Assembly: GCA_027924585.1 (NCBI GenBank)
Contig: BSBM01000186.1
Location: 4,898,001-4,962,000, forward strand
Direction: 5' to 3'
From: Larix kaempferi
Lineage: Eukaryota; Streptophyta; Pinopsida; Pinales; Pinaceae
Length of the DNA: 64,000 nt
Shown: positions 1 through 10,844 of the stretch, in pieces
Layout: each line of letters begins with the position of its first letter
Position numbering within the stretch: position 1 is the first letter of the stretch
Made by a program: the position numbers and the translations under genes
The notes under the pieces: model-generated
What the model saw: only the letters and a program-made list of their open reading frames with translations
Told to the model about the DNA's origin: nothing
Databases searched by the model: none

Positions 1-80
1 TTGATTTAGTTAACTTGGAAAATAAGATTTCTAGTAAAGAGGATCTCAAGGGGATGGATAGTAAATAGGATCTCAAGGGG

Positions 81-1025
81 ATGGCTAGAAAAGAGTATCT
101 GGAAGATTTGAATATACTACTAAATGATATAAGACTTAGCCTTCCTACACAGCCGTTTACTCAAGAAGAGGATACAGAGGAAAATGGGGACTCATTCCAG
201 TCAAGTATTGAGAAAATTGAAAAACAACTTGAGAGTAAGAGATTTGAGTCCCAAAAATATAATGATCTACTCCATCATCATGGGTTCAAATCAGGTCCAA
301 AGAATTATTTTATTCCCAAGATCGACATGAGAAAGTTTGATGGAAATGATCCAATAACATGGATATTATAGGTGGAGTAATTCTTTGATCTACAACAAGT
401 GCCAACTTTGCAAAAGGTAAATATTCCATCATTATATTTAGAGCCTAACCAATTTGTATGGTACCAATGGCTTTGTGACCGTAAAATGGACTCTATTATC
501 TCTTGGTCTATATTCACGAAAGAATTGATTACACATTACGCCGATATTAATAGCAACACTCTCTTTAGTCAGTTGATAAATCTCAAACAAAAAGGTCCAG
601 TTACAAAGCACATCAAGGAGTTTCAGAAGTTAAGTCTTAGAGTAAAGAATATTTCAGAAGATAATTTGTTGGATCTATTTATGGTCACTTTAAAGGAGAA
701 TATTCAACATGATATATGTATCCTTGAACCTAAATCATTGGATAATGCTTTTAGTTTGGCAAGGAAAATTGAAAGTAAAAATATGGCGATGACTACAAGA
801 AGGACCACCTCCAACATATATAGAGAGAATAATATTCCTTCTTCTAACACACCTCAAAGGTTGAAACCTCAAAAACTAGATGAAAGAAGAGACAAAGGTA
901 TATGTTTTAATTGTGATAGCAAGTATAGTAAGGGACATAAATGTGGTGGGAATAAATTATTCTACATAGATTGTGAAGAGGAAGGAGCAAAAGAACAAGA
1001 ACCTTCTCAGGATGAACAAATATAA
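81..1025 (+). pseudogene. gag: Chromovirus gag, broken
   Basis: This is a Ty3-type gag with a C-terminal zinc knuckle. Residues such as LINLKQKGPVTKHIKEFQKL match the conserved gag core. Near the end, CFNCDSKYSKGHKC has the C-x2-C-x7-H-x-C spacing common in plant chromoviruses. An in-frame TAG at 369-371 splits it; the frame continues at 399 without a shift, so one nonsense mutation separates the two pieces. It stops at 1025, and the protease follows in decayed sequence. In a live element gag forms the cytoplasmic particle that packages the RNA. This copy is dead. Confidence 0.85.
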
Positions 1026-1074
1026 GAGATTACTTCTAAAGATATTACTCCCACCATATCTTGTCATGCATTTT

Positions 1075-1680
1075 CTAGAATTAGAACTCTGCAAACTCTC
1101 AATATTGAAGGATATATCAAAAAGAATAAGGTAACAATGTTGATTGATTATGGTAGTACTCATGATTTCATTCACTGTAAATTAGTCAAAGTTTTCAACT
1201 GCTTTGTATATCTAGTACCAAGTTTCAAGTAATGATTACAGATGGAGGAACTATCAATTGCTCGGGGAAATGCCATAATATCAATCTTACTATGAGGGAA
1301 TATGTATTGAATAGTCCAATGATTGATATTCCAATGGGTGGTGTAGATGTTGTCATAGGAGTTCAATGGTTACAATCATTGGGAACCGTGGCTTTTAATT
1401 TTCGGAATCTTTTCATGAAATTTTTATGGGAAGGAAAGGAATATGAGTTAAATGGCATCACATGGAAACCAAGCAAGGTGATAAGCTCTAATGGTATGAT
1501 AAAATTGATTAAAAAGGGACATCAAGGTGTAATTACACAATTTTGATGGTTCGATGTTCAAACATCTAATCCTCCTATTTCCTCATATCTCCAAAGGGTC
1601 ATTATTAAGCATTCCAAGCTATTTGAAGATATTCCAAAACGTCTTCCACCTGTTCAAGATTTTGATCATGGTATTCACTT
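1075..1680 (+). pseudogene. Chromovirus aspartic protease remnant
   Basis: Around 1138 the reading shows IDYGSTHDFIH, the retroelement protease active-site region. The usual D-S/T-G triad reads D-Y-G here and also in the second copy at 31.26 kb, so this is probably a family trait or an old shared mutation. Downstream (1232-1546) come VVIGVQWLQSLG and the strand that normally closes the protease fold. A frameshift near 1230 and a stop at 1546 inactivate it. Confidence 0.75.
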
Positions 1681-1689
1681 AATTTAAGG

Positions 1690-1913
1690 AATTGGTCCTC
1701 CTAACATAAGACCTTACATATACCTCTATGGCTAGAAGAGTGAAATTGAGCATATGGTCAAAGAAATGTTAGAGGCTAGCATAATTAGGCCTATCCAAAG
1801 TTCTTAATATGCACTAGTGGTAATGGCACACAAGCCAGATGGATCATGGCATATGTGTCCAAATTATAGAGAGATCAACAAAATTACCATTAAAGATAAG
1901 TTTCCCATTCATG
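1690..1913 (+). pseudogene. Chromovirus reverse transcriptase N-terminus, truncated
   Basis: From about 1745 the sequence encodes the RT lead-in (MVKEMLEASIIRP), and at 1817 the conserved KPDGSW, CPNYREINK and KDKFPIHV blocks. The catalytic YxDD region is absent because the homology stops near 1913. Several stops lie upstream of 1817. The related copy on the other strand continues further into the palm. Confidence 0.8.
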
Positions 1914-2138
1914 TATGCTACAGAGAAAAACATCCTATGGCTTGGGGTAGACCACAACAGATAGATGACTACTACAAATCAAATCAATTCCCAATGCATG
2001 CTATATAAATGCAAATGCTAATATGTGGAATAAAAGACTAACCTTCAACCAGATGCTTGATGTAGATCCTAGTTGAGCTTTCAAATCTCTACACTTTAAC
2101 CTGCAGCTTATTCTCACCAATACACACAAGCAAGTGCA
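1914..2138. other. Unassigned segment between chromovirus break and copia insertion
   Basis: About 225 bases with no coding content I can support. It starts with TG at the chromovirus break. Once the copia element at 2144-11550 is removed, it is continuous with the DNA at 11556. It may therefore be the end of another element that extends to about 14-15 kb. That is inference only. Confidence 0.3.
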
Positions 2139-2143
2139 TATAA
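2139..2143. repeat. Target-site duplication TATAA (left)
   Basis: The five bases TATAA directly precede the LTR start at 2144 and recur at 11551-11555 directly after the far LTR. This is the size expected for LTR-element integration. Confidence 0.85.
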
Positions 2144-3051
2144 TGATGGAATATTGGTCAATACTGAGAGGGGGGGGTGAATCAGTATTGTAAACTTTCT
2201 ACCTTTTAGCCACTTATTAAGCTTTAATCAAAACATGGAATCAACAAAATACACAACAAAATTTATCTTGGAACCCCAATTGGGTAAACCACCAAAACTT
2301 TCTATACTACAAAATTGTGTTTACAATATGTTTTGCAAGTAACAACTTGTTGGAGACACCAATCCCCGAGTTTCTTAGCTACCACCGAAGGATGCACCCA
2401 CACCCTAGTTTCTATCTGCACCTGCAGACAAGGATACACCAATACCCTGATTTTCCAGCCACTACTGGAAGGAGGCTTAATACCCCCTTGCAGGCATTAA
2501 GCCTACCCTAGAACTACCCTACCACCCAAGTATGTTTCTTATTAGTTTTTCATATCTTCTTTTAACTCTGTCACTACCTTTTTCTTCCACTTTGTTGGTC
2601 TCTGTCTTCTGGTCTTCAATGCTTCCTCAACAACTTGTTTTTTGTCTTCTTATTCTTCAATGTTGCTTCAGATCTTCATCATTCCCAGACAAGTTTTCTG
2701 ATCTTTGTACACCTTCATATTAGCATCATCATTCTTCCATAGAAGCCCTCTTTAATTCGGGATCTTCATTATTTCTTCCTTCTTCAGAAAACTCAACTAT
2801 AGAGCCATCTTCCTCCTTTTTAAATATTCATAATTCAACTACAAGAGACACTACTTCTATTTCAATTTTATGCTTATATATAATTCCTCATCTTATAAAA
2901 CATCACACCTCTTCCAGAACGTACCTCTTCAAATCTCTAAGATCACATCCTTCCTTCAAATGCACCCTTTCATTTCTCTATCTTTTTTTTAATTTAATTC
3001 TATTTGTATTTAATTTAACTTCTTTACTATTTCCTCACGCCGCTTTAAATC

Positions 3052-3620
3052 TCAGACTTTAAATTCTGTAAGATCACCTTTTGGACCAATCATGCATTCC
3101 ATTGAGGTGACAATTGCTTCACGAATTGGATCAATAGGAGGGTTTGTCACTTGAGCAAACATCTGCTTGAAGTACTCGCATATTATTATAGCTAAAAGCG
3201 CATCATTCCCATAGAACCAAGAGACTCTGTTCCATCTTTTGTCATTGGAAGTAACAACATTTCCAAAGACTCGACTGTATACCCATAAGCCTTCAATGGT
3301 GATAACAAGCCATATATTCCCATGTTTTCCATTATATCATCTGAACCATCAACCTTTACTGATTCAATAATTTGTTCAGGTTCTCTTTCTACTTTTGGAA
3401 TAGAATAGACAACATATTTAAGTGTAAAATTATGTCTCGTTATCCATTCTGAATAGGTTCGTGACATGGAATAATGCTCTTTTAAGGCCTGGTCATCTAC
3501 AATAACATGTTTCTCAAAGTCTACAAGTAACATCATGATCACCGGCCAATGCCTTGCTAACTCCATCATCTCCTGCCTGCGGGTTCTTCTTAACCTCCTA
3601 ATGTCTCGTAGCTTTAGCAT
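3052..3620 (-). pseudogene. Captured NADH-GOGAT (glutamate synthase) exon fragment, left LTR copy
   Basis: The translation shows hallmarks of plant NADH-dependent glutamate synthase at the boundary of the glutaminase and central domains: [34 protein letters not shown], then after a one-base deletion [18 protein letters not shown] and [10 protein letters not shown]. In intact GOGAT about eight residues normally sit between the GNDxxLAV region and FEYFKQ; they are missing here and in the other LTR. The frame is lost near 3200 in this copy but not in the right copy. Sense matches the element. Intact GOGAT makes glutamate from glutamine and 2-oxoglutarate in plastids; this roughly 180-codon piece cannot. 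Confidence 0.85.
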
Positions 3621-3684
3621 TTGACCATTTCAAGTCTATGAACAGATACATGAGATATTTTGGAGTTTGTGAACTGTCCCTATA

Positions 3685-4095
3685 TCAGTGTAATCTAGTC
3701 ATTTCTTCTGTTAGACCAGATAATTTATATCCCATAACCTGAGTCGCCTCATCACTCATTCTCAGTACTACTGAAAATACTTGAACCGCACACCATCTAA
3801 TATCATAAACTGTTTCTGAAGTGATTGCAACTCTATTAGAATAGCAAGGCCATTGCAATAATGCTAAGAAATGATTCCAATCCCAACGTTCAGAAAATAT
3901 TTTCGGCTCTAGATGTAGAAAACGATAAGATGCATGCATAATATCCAATAAGTGAAAAGATTCTTCTTCTGTCATAGAGATGGTATTATTAAGTTGAAGA
4001 ATTCGTACAAATGGTGAAGGAGCAAATGTGATATATTGCAAAATGGACCTGCACAAAATTTCCAGTAATCTGGGCCAATATTTCGATCAACATAT
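3685..4095 (-). pseudogene. Captured midasin (MDN1)-like fragment, left LTR copy
   Basis: The reading shows QYITFAPSPFVRILQ, then LLDIMHASYRFLHLEPKIF, SERWDWNHFLALL and DIRWCAVQVFSVVLRMSDE. These resemble the N-terminal region of plant midasin, the giant AAA ATPase that remodels pre-60S ribosomes in the nucleolus. I assign it from memory of that N-terminal pattern, without a search. The fragment is intronless over about 120 codons and sits directly upstream of the GOGAT fragment in the same sense. The original protein is over 5000 residues, so no function is retained. Confidence 0.65.
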
Positions 4096-4110
4096 TCTCT
4101 GGCAAGTCGT

Positions 4111-4792
4111 TCAAGTCGTTCTACCATAACAAAAATAAGAACTTGCACAAGCCCTTGCATCACTCTTTTGTTTATTCCGAGATTTTAATGTTTGTCTTCT
4201 ATAGTGTACAAACTTCTTCATTTTCTCCATGTGCTTGAACATCCAAATTGCAACTCCAAGTTCTCCTTTTTTTGTTATCAGTGTTCTATCTAAACCTTCA
4301 TTGTATTTCCAAATATCTTCTGCCTTGGGTATCCTATTGAAATGGCTGCCTATGCTCCAAAGCAGAGAATCCATTAAGTTAGAGTTGAAGCACACAAGCC
4401 ACAATCCTACTGACTAGAAATGTGTGTTTCTGATACTGGAATCTTTCTCTTTTATAGTTCTCTCTGACATATTTTTCACTGCAACTTTTCTTCAGTCTTT
4501 TCTATCCTCTCTCCAGCATGTTCTTTGTTTCATTTCCTTTAGGTTTCTTGAGGGCTGCTTGAGATTTGGTGTTGAAATGAATGTCATCAACCTCACCAAC
4601 ATTTTCCATCTCCTCACACCTTCTTTTTTTTTGTGCCTTCTTGGCCTTTGACTGCATGAAAGATTTACTGCTTCTAGCATCATTACCTGCACAAGATTCT
4701 ACTCTCCCATTACTAGTGTAGGGTATTTGAATGTCATCACCCTGAATTTGAATATCATCACCTTGATTTCCATCAATGACAATCTGCATCAT
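4111..4792 (-). pseudogene. Unidentified captured ORFs in the left LTR
   Basis: Two adjoining open stretches. The first in element order (4792-4502) is Lys/Arg/Glu-rich, with a short duplicated GDDIQI motif near its start. The second (4404-4111) contains KYNEGLDRTLITKKGELGV and KHMEKMKKFVHYRRQTL. Its ordered, non-repetitive composition looks like a real protein domain, but I do not recognise the family. Both occur in the right LTR (10845-11418) with their frame largely preserved. By analogy with the two recognisable neighbours, this is probably another captured host exon. Confidence 0.5.
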
Positions 4793-4815
4793 CTGCTACT
4801 GCCATATTTCCAACA

Positions 4816-4827
4816 ATCTCCCCCTTT
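4816..4827 (-). promoter_or_regulatory. Polypurine tract of the copia element
   Basis: On the minus strand AAAGGGGGAGAT directly precedes the TGTTGG start of the 3' LTR. This is the expected plus-strand priming site for reverse transcription. Confidence 0.85.
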
Positions 4828-4949
4828 GGCATTGATGGCAATATCACTTTAATTTCTCCCCCTTTGACATCAAGGGAAAAGGGATGAACAATTCCTGCTG
4901 ACTCTGATCATTATCTCCCCCTAAAGTGATGTCACTCTCATGTTTGGAA

Positions 4950-5335
4950 AGTTTTAGATTGGAGAGGATACTACTCCTAGTCTTTGCCTAAGATATTCAA
5001 ACACATTTCTACTTAAAGGTTTTGTGAAAATATCTGCCACGTGTTCCTGTGTTGGAACATATTCCAGTTTGATGTTCTTGTTTGCAGCTTGCTCTTTCAT
5101 ATGTTACATGTTCTCCTTGATCACATCTATTCATATTTCTTCAGTCTACTCCCCCTGTCATCAATGTCCCTATCTTATATGCTGCTATAATGACTGTCTA
5201 TGCCTCTTTCACTGAGCTGAGCTCAATATGTGACAAAAATGATATTTCTGTCTGATACATCAACTTTCTTCTTGTCTCCACTCCAGTGTTTTTATTTCCA
5301 GTAATTAGATCTTCAGGATGATTCCTTTGAATTAT
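4950..5335 (-). pseudogene. Copia pol remnant: RT start joined to RNase H end
   Basis: At about 5280-5330 the minus strand shows the segment that precedes copia RT (NHPED, then GVETRRKL). At about 4960-5110 it shows the end of copia RNase H (KLEYVPTQEHVADIFTKPL). Fewer than 200 bases lie between them, where an intact element has well over 1 kb with the YVDD palm and the RNase H active site. The RT/RNase H core is therefore deleted, with further nonsense changes around the join. Confidence 0.75.
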
Positions 5336-6855
5336 TTTGGAGGGTGTCTATGTGTCTCTTCTTGGGGATTCTTCTTTTATCTCTCCTTCTCGAATATCTT
5401 CCTCGTATTTACTAGTATCCATATCATCCTTATCTTCATTGTCAAGTATGGTCTCTTGATGTTTGATCTTCTTGGTTTTTAATTATCCACTAAATTTATA
5501 TGACATTCCTCATTTGATGTTTTTTTTTCTCTTTCCAAAGCTTCTTTTGATTTCTAATGAACTTTGGTTTTTCTGAGACTTCCATTAATTTTCCAATTTC
5601 TTGCTTTATGTACATAATTATGACATATGAAGCATTCTAAATTTCTTTCTTGCAGGGGTGCAAAGGAGTTCTAGTTTCTGCTCTTAGCTTAATCAATTTG
5701 TTTGATTGTTTTTGAGATTATAGTTCTTGCCCATCAAGTTTCTCCTTTGATAAATTCTCAATTTTTCCTCATACACAGTCATTTCCACTGTATCCTTGCT
5801 GCACATGTTTCAAATGAAACCATATTCCATAGTCTGTTCTCAAGATGTCTTCAAAACAATACTTAAATCTGCCAGTAAACTTATTTGTCCAGAATGCTTT
5901 AAATTTGTTATTTCATACACCATATATCTACTTAACAAACTGCTTTCTCACAATACTCAAATTGTCTCATAGATGATCATCCCTTCATCAACTAGTCTTC
6001 AAATCTTTCTTTTTGTTTCTCAGTTTTGGATTTCCTTGATTCCCTTCAATCTACAAAGTACTTTGTGAGAGTTTTTTAGCTTACAGCACCATTATTAAGG
6101 ACTTCATTTGTTTGTTGGGTACAAGTTGCTCGGAAGGTCTTCAAAATATTCCTTACTATACTCCACAACTATTGCCAATTCTGTAGTCACTTCAATCCAA
6201 ACTTTGTTGCATCAATATTAGTCAATTTTGGAGCTACCTTCAAGTCCTTATGCCTACTATGATTCTTGTACCCTAGCATTTCTGAACTTTTTCCGTCAAG
6301 CAAGTTCTCAAGGTTTCAACACTTTCATAAAGCTGATACAGTCTTTGCCTCTTCATCATAGGGTTTTTACCTTTTCATAACTTTATTTATCTACTTCTGC
6401 AAATTTTAAAATCTGATTTCTTCCATCATCTGCTCCTTTTCTTTTACTGATATTGTTGATGATCTGCAACCCTTAGTCTCTTTTAGATTTGTGCTTTTAT
6501 CCACGTCTGCTTTTAGATCTACATTTGTTTATTTGCTAACCTTGCTTCACGAGTAAGATCAACATACTTCAAGGTTCTTCCTTGTTGTCTTTCTTCATTC
6601 TGAGACATCTCAACATTATTTTCAATGCTTTTAAGTAGTCATGCCGCTATAGGTAATTAGATAGACTTCAAACTTCAAAATTTCTCATACAAACAATGTG
6701 GCTTATTATCAATTGTAGAAATAACTTTTGATTATCCCAAGGTGTATGTTCCAGAAATGTTATAGTCAAGGAGTGGTTAATTTCTTTAGCATTTTCAAAC
6801 TGATTCTTTTCTTTGTCCACAATTTCATCAACTTGATGCTTTGTCCTAGATCACT
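5336..6855 (-). other. Decayed copia integrase/protease region
   Basis: By position this should hold protease and integrase. On the minus strand I see no open frame longer than about 60 codons and no convincing zinc-binding HHCC or DDE triad. A short open stretch at 7062-6856 adjoins it but has no domain I can name. It reads as an old, heavily substituted and probably shortened pol segment. Confidence 0.5.
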
Positions 6856-7124
6856 TCATTTATTGTTCATGTAGTCAAGGGATTTGTCTTTAGAGGATTC
6901 AAATAGATATGGCAATGAGCGTCCTTCATTTGTTTGATAAATAGAATATTCATCACGTCCATTTACTTTGGTGATGTTCTCAATTTTCATGTCTGAAATA
7001 TAACTTGAGAATTCATCATCAATACTTAATTTGTCTTCCTCGTTTGGTGCAACAGAAGCCATTTCATCTTTCTCATTACTTATTGATCTTAGGCTTGCAT
7101 TTATGTCACAGACTTGGTCAAAGC

Positions 7125-8738
7125 TTAAAATAAAATTAGTAGTCTTCCCAAGTCCTTTTCATCATTTTGTGTAATGGAATCTTTTTCACCTTCTTTCTCA
7201 GAATCTTCTCTTGACATTTTTCTTTTATTGGTTTGATTGACTTCATATGAAATATCCTTATTCTCTTGCTTGCATAATGGACTATTGATTTGCATGAAAC
7301 CATCAGGATATGCAATTTTGTGACAATATTCTTTAGGAATTCTCCTTTCATGACCTTGATCAAATTCATGTGTAAGATATTCATCATCTTTCTTGCTTTG
7401 TACTCCAGTTTTTCTTCTCCACATTTTTGTGAGTCTTGGTCTAAGAGGTCTTATCATATCACAATCTCGTGCAATATGTCCAAGGTTACGATAGTTGTAA
7501 CGTTCAACATTTCGGATAGACATATAAGTAACTCTATTATTTGGTTGATTATTCCTTCCATAAGTTTTGCAATTGGCTTCCTTGTGTCCATACTGGTTAC
7601 AACAAAAACAATACCCATTGAATGCATTTAGATGTTTGGGGTATCCTTGGTCTTCAAGCTTGTAATAGTTCCTTGCATATCTATTTCTTCTGAAGTATTT
7701 ATTCAAATAAGGATGAAAATATTTATGATGACATGAATTTTTATTTGTGTAGCTCTTCTACTGCATGGTTGTATTTATGGGGGCATCAACCCAACACTCC
7801 ATACTTTCAATATTATTTCTCAAAGTGGAAGAGTATGATCCTTCATTTGCATGGTCTTGATCATATCCAAGGCATGTTTTGTTTGAGGAAAATATTTGTA
7901 GACTGAGGACTTTATCAAGAGCTTTAGTTCCTTTCTTGAATTTTTCAACAATATTCAATTGATCCTTGAGTCCAACAACTTCCTGTTTTAAAATTTTGGC
8001 TTCTTCCATGCTAATGGCCGCTTGTTGTCTTTTACTGTGTAGCTCCTCTTGTAAGGACATTATTTGTCTTTTTATGGTCTGATTTTCTTCCTCACTTTCT
8101 AGCAGCTGTTGTTTGAGCTCTTCAACCTTTTGTTGCTCCTTATTAAGAGATTTTTCCAAGGATTCCAATCTGTCTTGATCTAGTTGAGCTTGGATTCTAA
8201 ATTCAACTATGATTTGCTCAAGTTCTTTCTTCTTTGATCCTTGTTTCCTCCTTTTCTCCAACATGAGATCCTTTAGTTGTTTATACCTTTGTTTATATTT
8301 TCTCAGTTCATCCAAAGTACACTCAAGCTCAGCTTCAAGATTGACTTCTGCTTCAATGTCTAAGTCTTCTTCATTACTAGAATGGTTGTAGACCAAACTT
8401 TGTTCTGACTGATATGATTCTTTTGACTTCTCATCTGAGTAGAGGTATTTTATCTTGTCCCAAAGTTCCTTTGCAGAGTTATATTCACCTATCTTCTCTT
8501 TGACATCATCAGGTAATCCATCAAGGATTCTATTTATTGCCATTGAGTTATTTTTCTTGGATTTCTTTTGAGCTGGAGTCCTTTCTCTATTTGATGGGAA
8601 GTAATCAGTGATCACTAAATTCCATGCATCAAGTCCCAATGCCTTCAGATGTCTTTCCATTCTTGTACTCCAAAATATGTATTCTTCTTTTCCAATTATT
8701 GGAGTTCCATTCACAGTGTAAATCTCTTGTCCATCCAT
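7125..8738 (-). pseudogene. gag: Copia-type gag of the gene-capturing element, one in-frame stop
   Basis: The start MDGQEIYTVNGTPIIG is followed by YIFWSTRMERHLKALGLDAW and later ELWDKIKYLYSDEK, the gag_pre/UBN2 pattern of Ty1/copia. Residues about 150-290 form a long Glu/Lys/Gln heptad-like coiled coil. After an in-frame TAG at 7755-7757 the same frame continues with a perfect zinc knuckle, CFCCNQYGHKEANC (C-x2-C-x4-H-x4-C), and a second knuckle whose two leading cysteines are now tyrosine. It is much better preserved than pol, which suggests gag was under selection longer or that pol was lost by deletion. Confidence 0.85.
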
Positions 8739-8788
8739 GTGTGCTTAATTGGATCTTCCTTTCAGTTTGTTAGACTGTTCTTAAAGGG

Positions 8789-8805
8789 ACCTGACTCTGA
8801 TACCA
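8789..8805 (-). promoter_or_regulatory. Primer-binding site, initiator Met tRNA
   Basis: In element sense, TGGTATCAGAGTCAGGT starts two bases after the LTR end (CCATCA). TGGTATCAGAGC is the usual plant initiator-Met tRNA primer site; here the twelfth base differs. Confidence 0.88.
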
Positions 8806-9717
8806 ATTGATGGAATATTGGTCAATACTGAGGGGGGGGATGAATCAGTATTGTAAACTTTTTACGTTTTAACCACTTATTAAGCTTTAATCAAAGCATG
8901 GAATTAACAAGATACACAAGAAAATTTATCGTGGAACCCCAATTGGGTAAACCACCAACACTTTCTATACTTCAAAATGGTGTTTACAATATGTTTTGCA
9001 AGTAACAACTTGCTGGAGACACCAATCCCTGATTTTCTCAGCTACCACCGAAGGATTCACCCACACCCTAGTTTATGCCTGCACCTACAGACAAGGATAC
9101 ACCAATACCCTGATTTTCTAGACACTACTAGAAGGAGGCTTAATACCCCCTTGCAGGCATGAAACCTGCCCTAGCACCACCCTACCACCCTAGTATGTTT
9201 CTTATTAGTTTTTCAGATCTTCCTTTAACTTTGTCACTACCTTTTTCTTCCACTTTGCTGGTCTCTGTCTTCTGATCTTCAATGCTGCCTCAACAACTTG
9301 TTTTCTATCTTCTTATTCTTCAATGTTGCTTCAGATCTTCATCATTCCCAGACAAGTTTTCTGATCTTTGTACACCTTCAGATCAACATCATCATTCTTC
9401 CATAGAATCCCTTTTTAATTCAGGATCTTGATTATTTCTTCCTTCTTCAGCGAACTCAACTATAGAGCCATCTTCCTCCTTTTTAAATATTCATAATTCA
9501 AGTACAATAGACACTACTTCTATTTCGATTTTCTGCTTATATATAATTCTTCATCTTCTAAAACATCACACCTCTTCCAAAACGTACCTCTTCAAATCTC
9601 TGAGATCACATCCTTCCTTCAAATGTACCCTTTCATTTCTCTGTCTTTTTTTTTAAAATTTAATTATGTTTGTATTTAATTTAACTTCTTTACTATTTCC
9701 TCACGCCTCTTTAAATA

Positions 9718-10287
9718 TCAGACTTTAAATTCTATAAGATCACCTTCTGGACCAATCATGCATTCCATTGAGGTGACAATTGCTTCACGAATTGGATCAA
9801 TAGGAGGGTTTGTCAGTTGAGCAAACATCTGCTTGAAGTACTCGAATATTATTACAGCTAAAAGCGCATCATTCCCCATAGAACCAAGAGACTTTGTTCC
9901 ATCTTTTGTCATTGGAAGTAACAACATTTCCAAAGACTCTACTGTATACCCATAAGCCTTCAATGGTGATAACAAGCCATATATTCCCATGTTTTCCATT
10001 ATATCATCTGAACCATCAACCTTTACTGATCCAATAATTTGTTCAGGTTCTCTTTCTGCTTCTGGAACAGAATAGACAACATCTTTAAGGGTAAAATTCT
10101 ATCTCGTTATCCATTCTGAATAGGGTCGTGACATGGAATAATGCTCTTTTAAGGCCTGGTCATCTACAATAACATGTTTCTCAAAGTCTACAAGTAACAT
10201 CATGATCAACGGCCAATGCCTTGCTAACTCCATCATCTCCTGCCTGCGGGTTCTTCTTAACCTCCTAATGTCTCGCAGCTTTAACAT
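9718..10287 (-). pseudogene. Captured NADH-GOGAT exon fragment, right LTR copy
   Basis: In this copy the frame runs unbroken from [13 protein letters not shown] into [10 protein letters not shown] and on to [12 protein letters not shown], ending at a stop just after. The short internal gap seen in the left copy is here too, so the gap predates the LTR duplication. A frameshift near 10100 separates the N-terminal piece ([14 protein letters not shown]). No introns are visible, which fits capture from spliced RNA or a single exon. Confidence 0.85.
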
Positions 10288-10351
10288 TTGACCATTTCAG
10301 GTCTATGAACGGATATATGAGATATTTTGGAGTTTGTGAAACATCCCTATA

Positions 10352-10760
10352 TCAGTGTAATATAGTCATTTCTTTTTTCAGACCAGATAATTTATATCCC
10401 ATAACCTGAGTCACCTCATCACTCATTGTCAGTACTACTGAAAATACTTGAACCGCACACCATCTAATATCATAAATTGTTTCTGAAGTGATTGCAACTC
10501 TATTAGAATAGCAAGGCCATTGCAATAATGCTAAGAAATGATTCCAATCCCAACGTTCAGAAAATATTTTTGGCTCTAGATGTAAAAAATGATAAGATGC
10601 ATGCATAATATCCAATAAATGAAAAGATTCTTCTTCTGTCATAGAGATGGTATTATTAAGTTGAAGAATTCATACCAATGGTGAAGAAGCAAATGTGATA
10701 TATTGCAAAATGGAGCTGCACAAAATTTCCAGTAATCTGGGCCAATATTTCGATCAACAT
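10352..10760 (-). pseudogene. Captured midasin (MDN1)-like fragment, right LTR copy
   Basis: Second LTR copy of the midasin-like piece, with HASYHFLHLEPKIFSERWDW and DIRWCAVQVFSVVLTMSDE. It differs from the left copy by scattered substitutions and keeps its main frame open. Confidence 0.65.
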
Positions 10761-10844
10761 ATTCTCTGGCAAGTCGTCCAACCCCACGAGGTGCTCTGTC
10801 TCTTCCATTTTTATTTCTGGTTCAATTTTCTCGGTCTCAATCTT

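Larger units (their letters stand above)
1..1913 (+). mobile_element. Truncated Ty3/gypsy chromovirus fragment (gag, protease, RT start)
   Basis: Three blocks lie in retroelement order on the + strand: a gag with a zinc knuckle, an aspartic protease, and the first part of a reverse transcriptase. The coding frame is broken by many stops. Homology stops abruptly near 1913, just after the RT block around KDKFPIHV. The same family recurs inverted at 30346-31935, where RT continues past this point, so 1913 is a real breakpoint caused by a later insertion or deletion. The left end runs off the window. The chromovirus placement rests on the gag and RT style only, since no chromodomain is present here. 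Confidence 0.85.
2144..4815 (-). repeat. 3' LTR of the gene-capturing copia element
   Basis: 2672 bp, homologous throughout to 8808-11550. The size difference from the right copy (2743 bp) is mostly explained by a segment of about 70 bp present in the right copy near 10785-10855 and missing here near 4117. Small substitutions and single-base indels distinguish the copies, so the insertion is not recent. The LTR contains, in element order, a Lys/Arg-rich ORF, an unknown ORF, a midasin-like piece and a GOGAT piece. Confidence 0.88.

Noticed and set aside
3052-4792. The LTR-borne GOGAT and midasin pieces as functional genes
   Set aside because: They are short fragments with frameshifts, lie within LTRs and occur twice as LTR copies.
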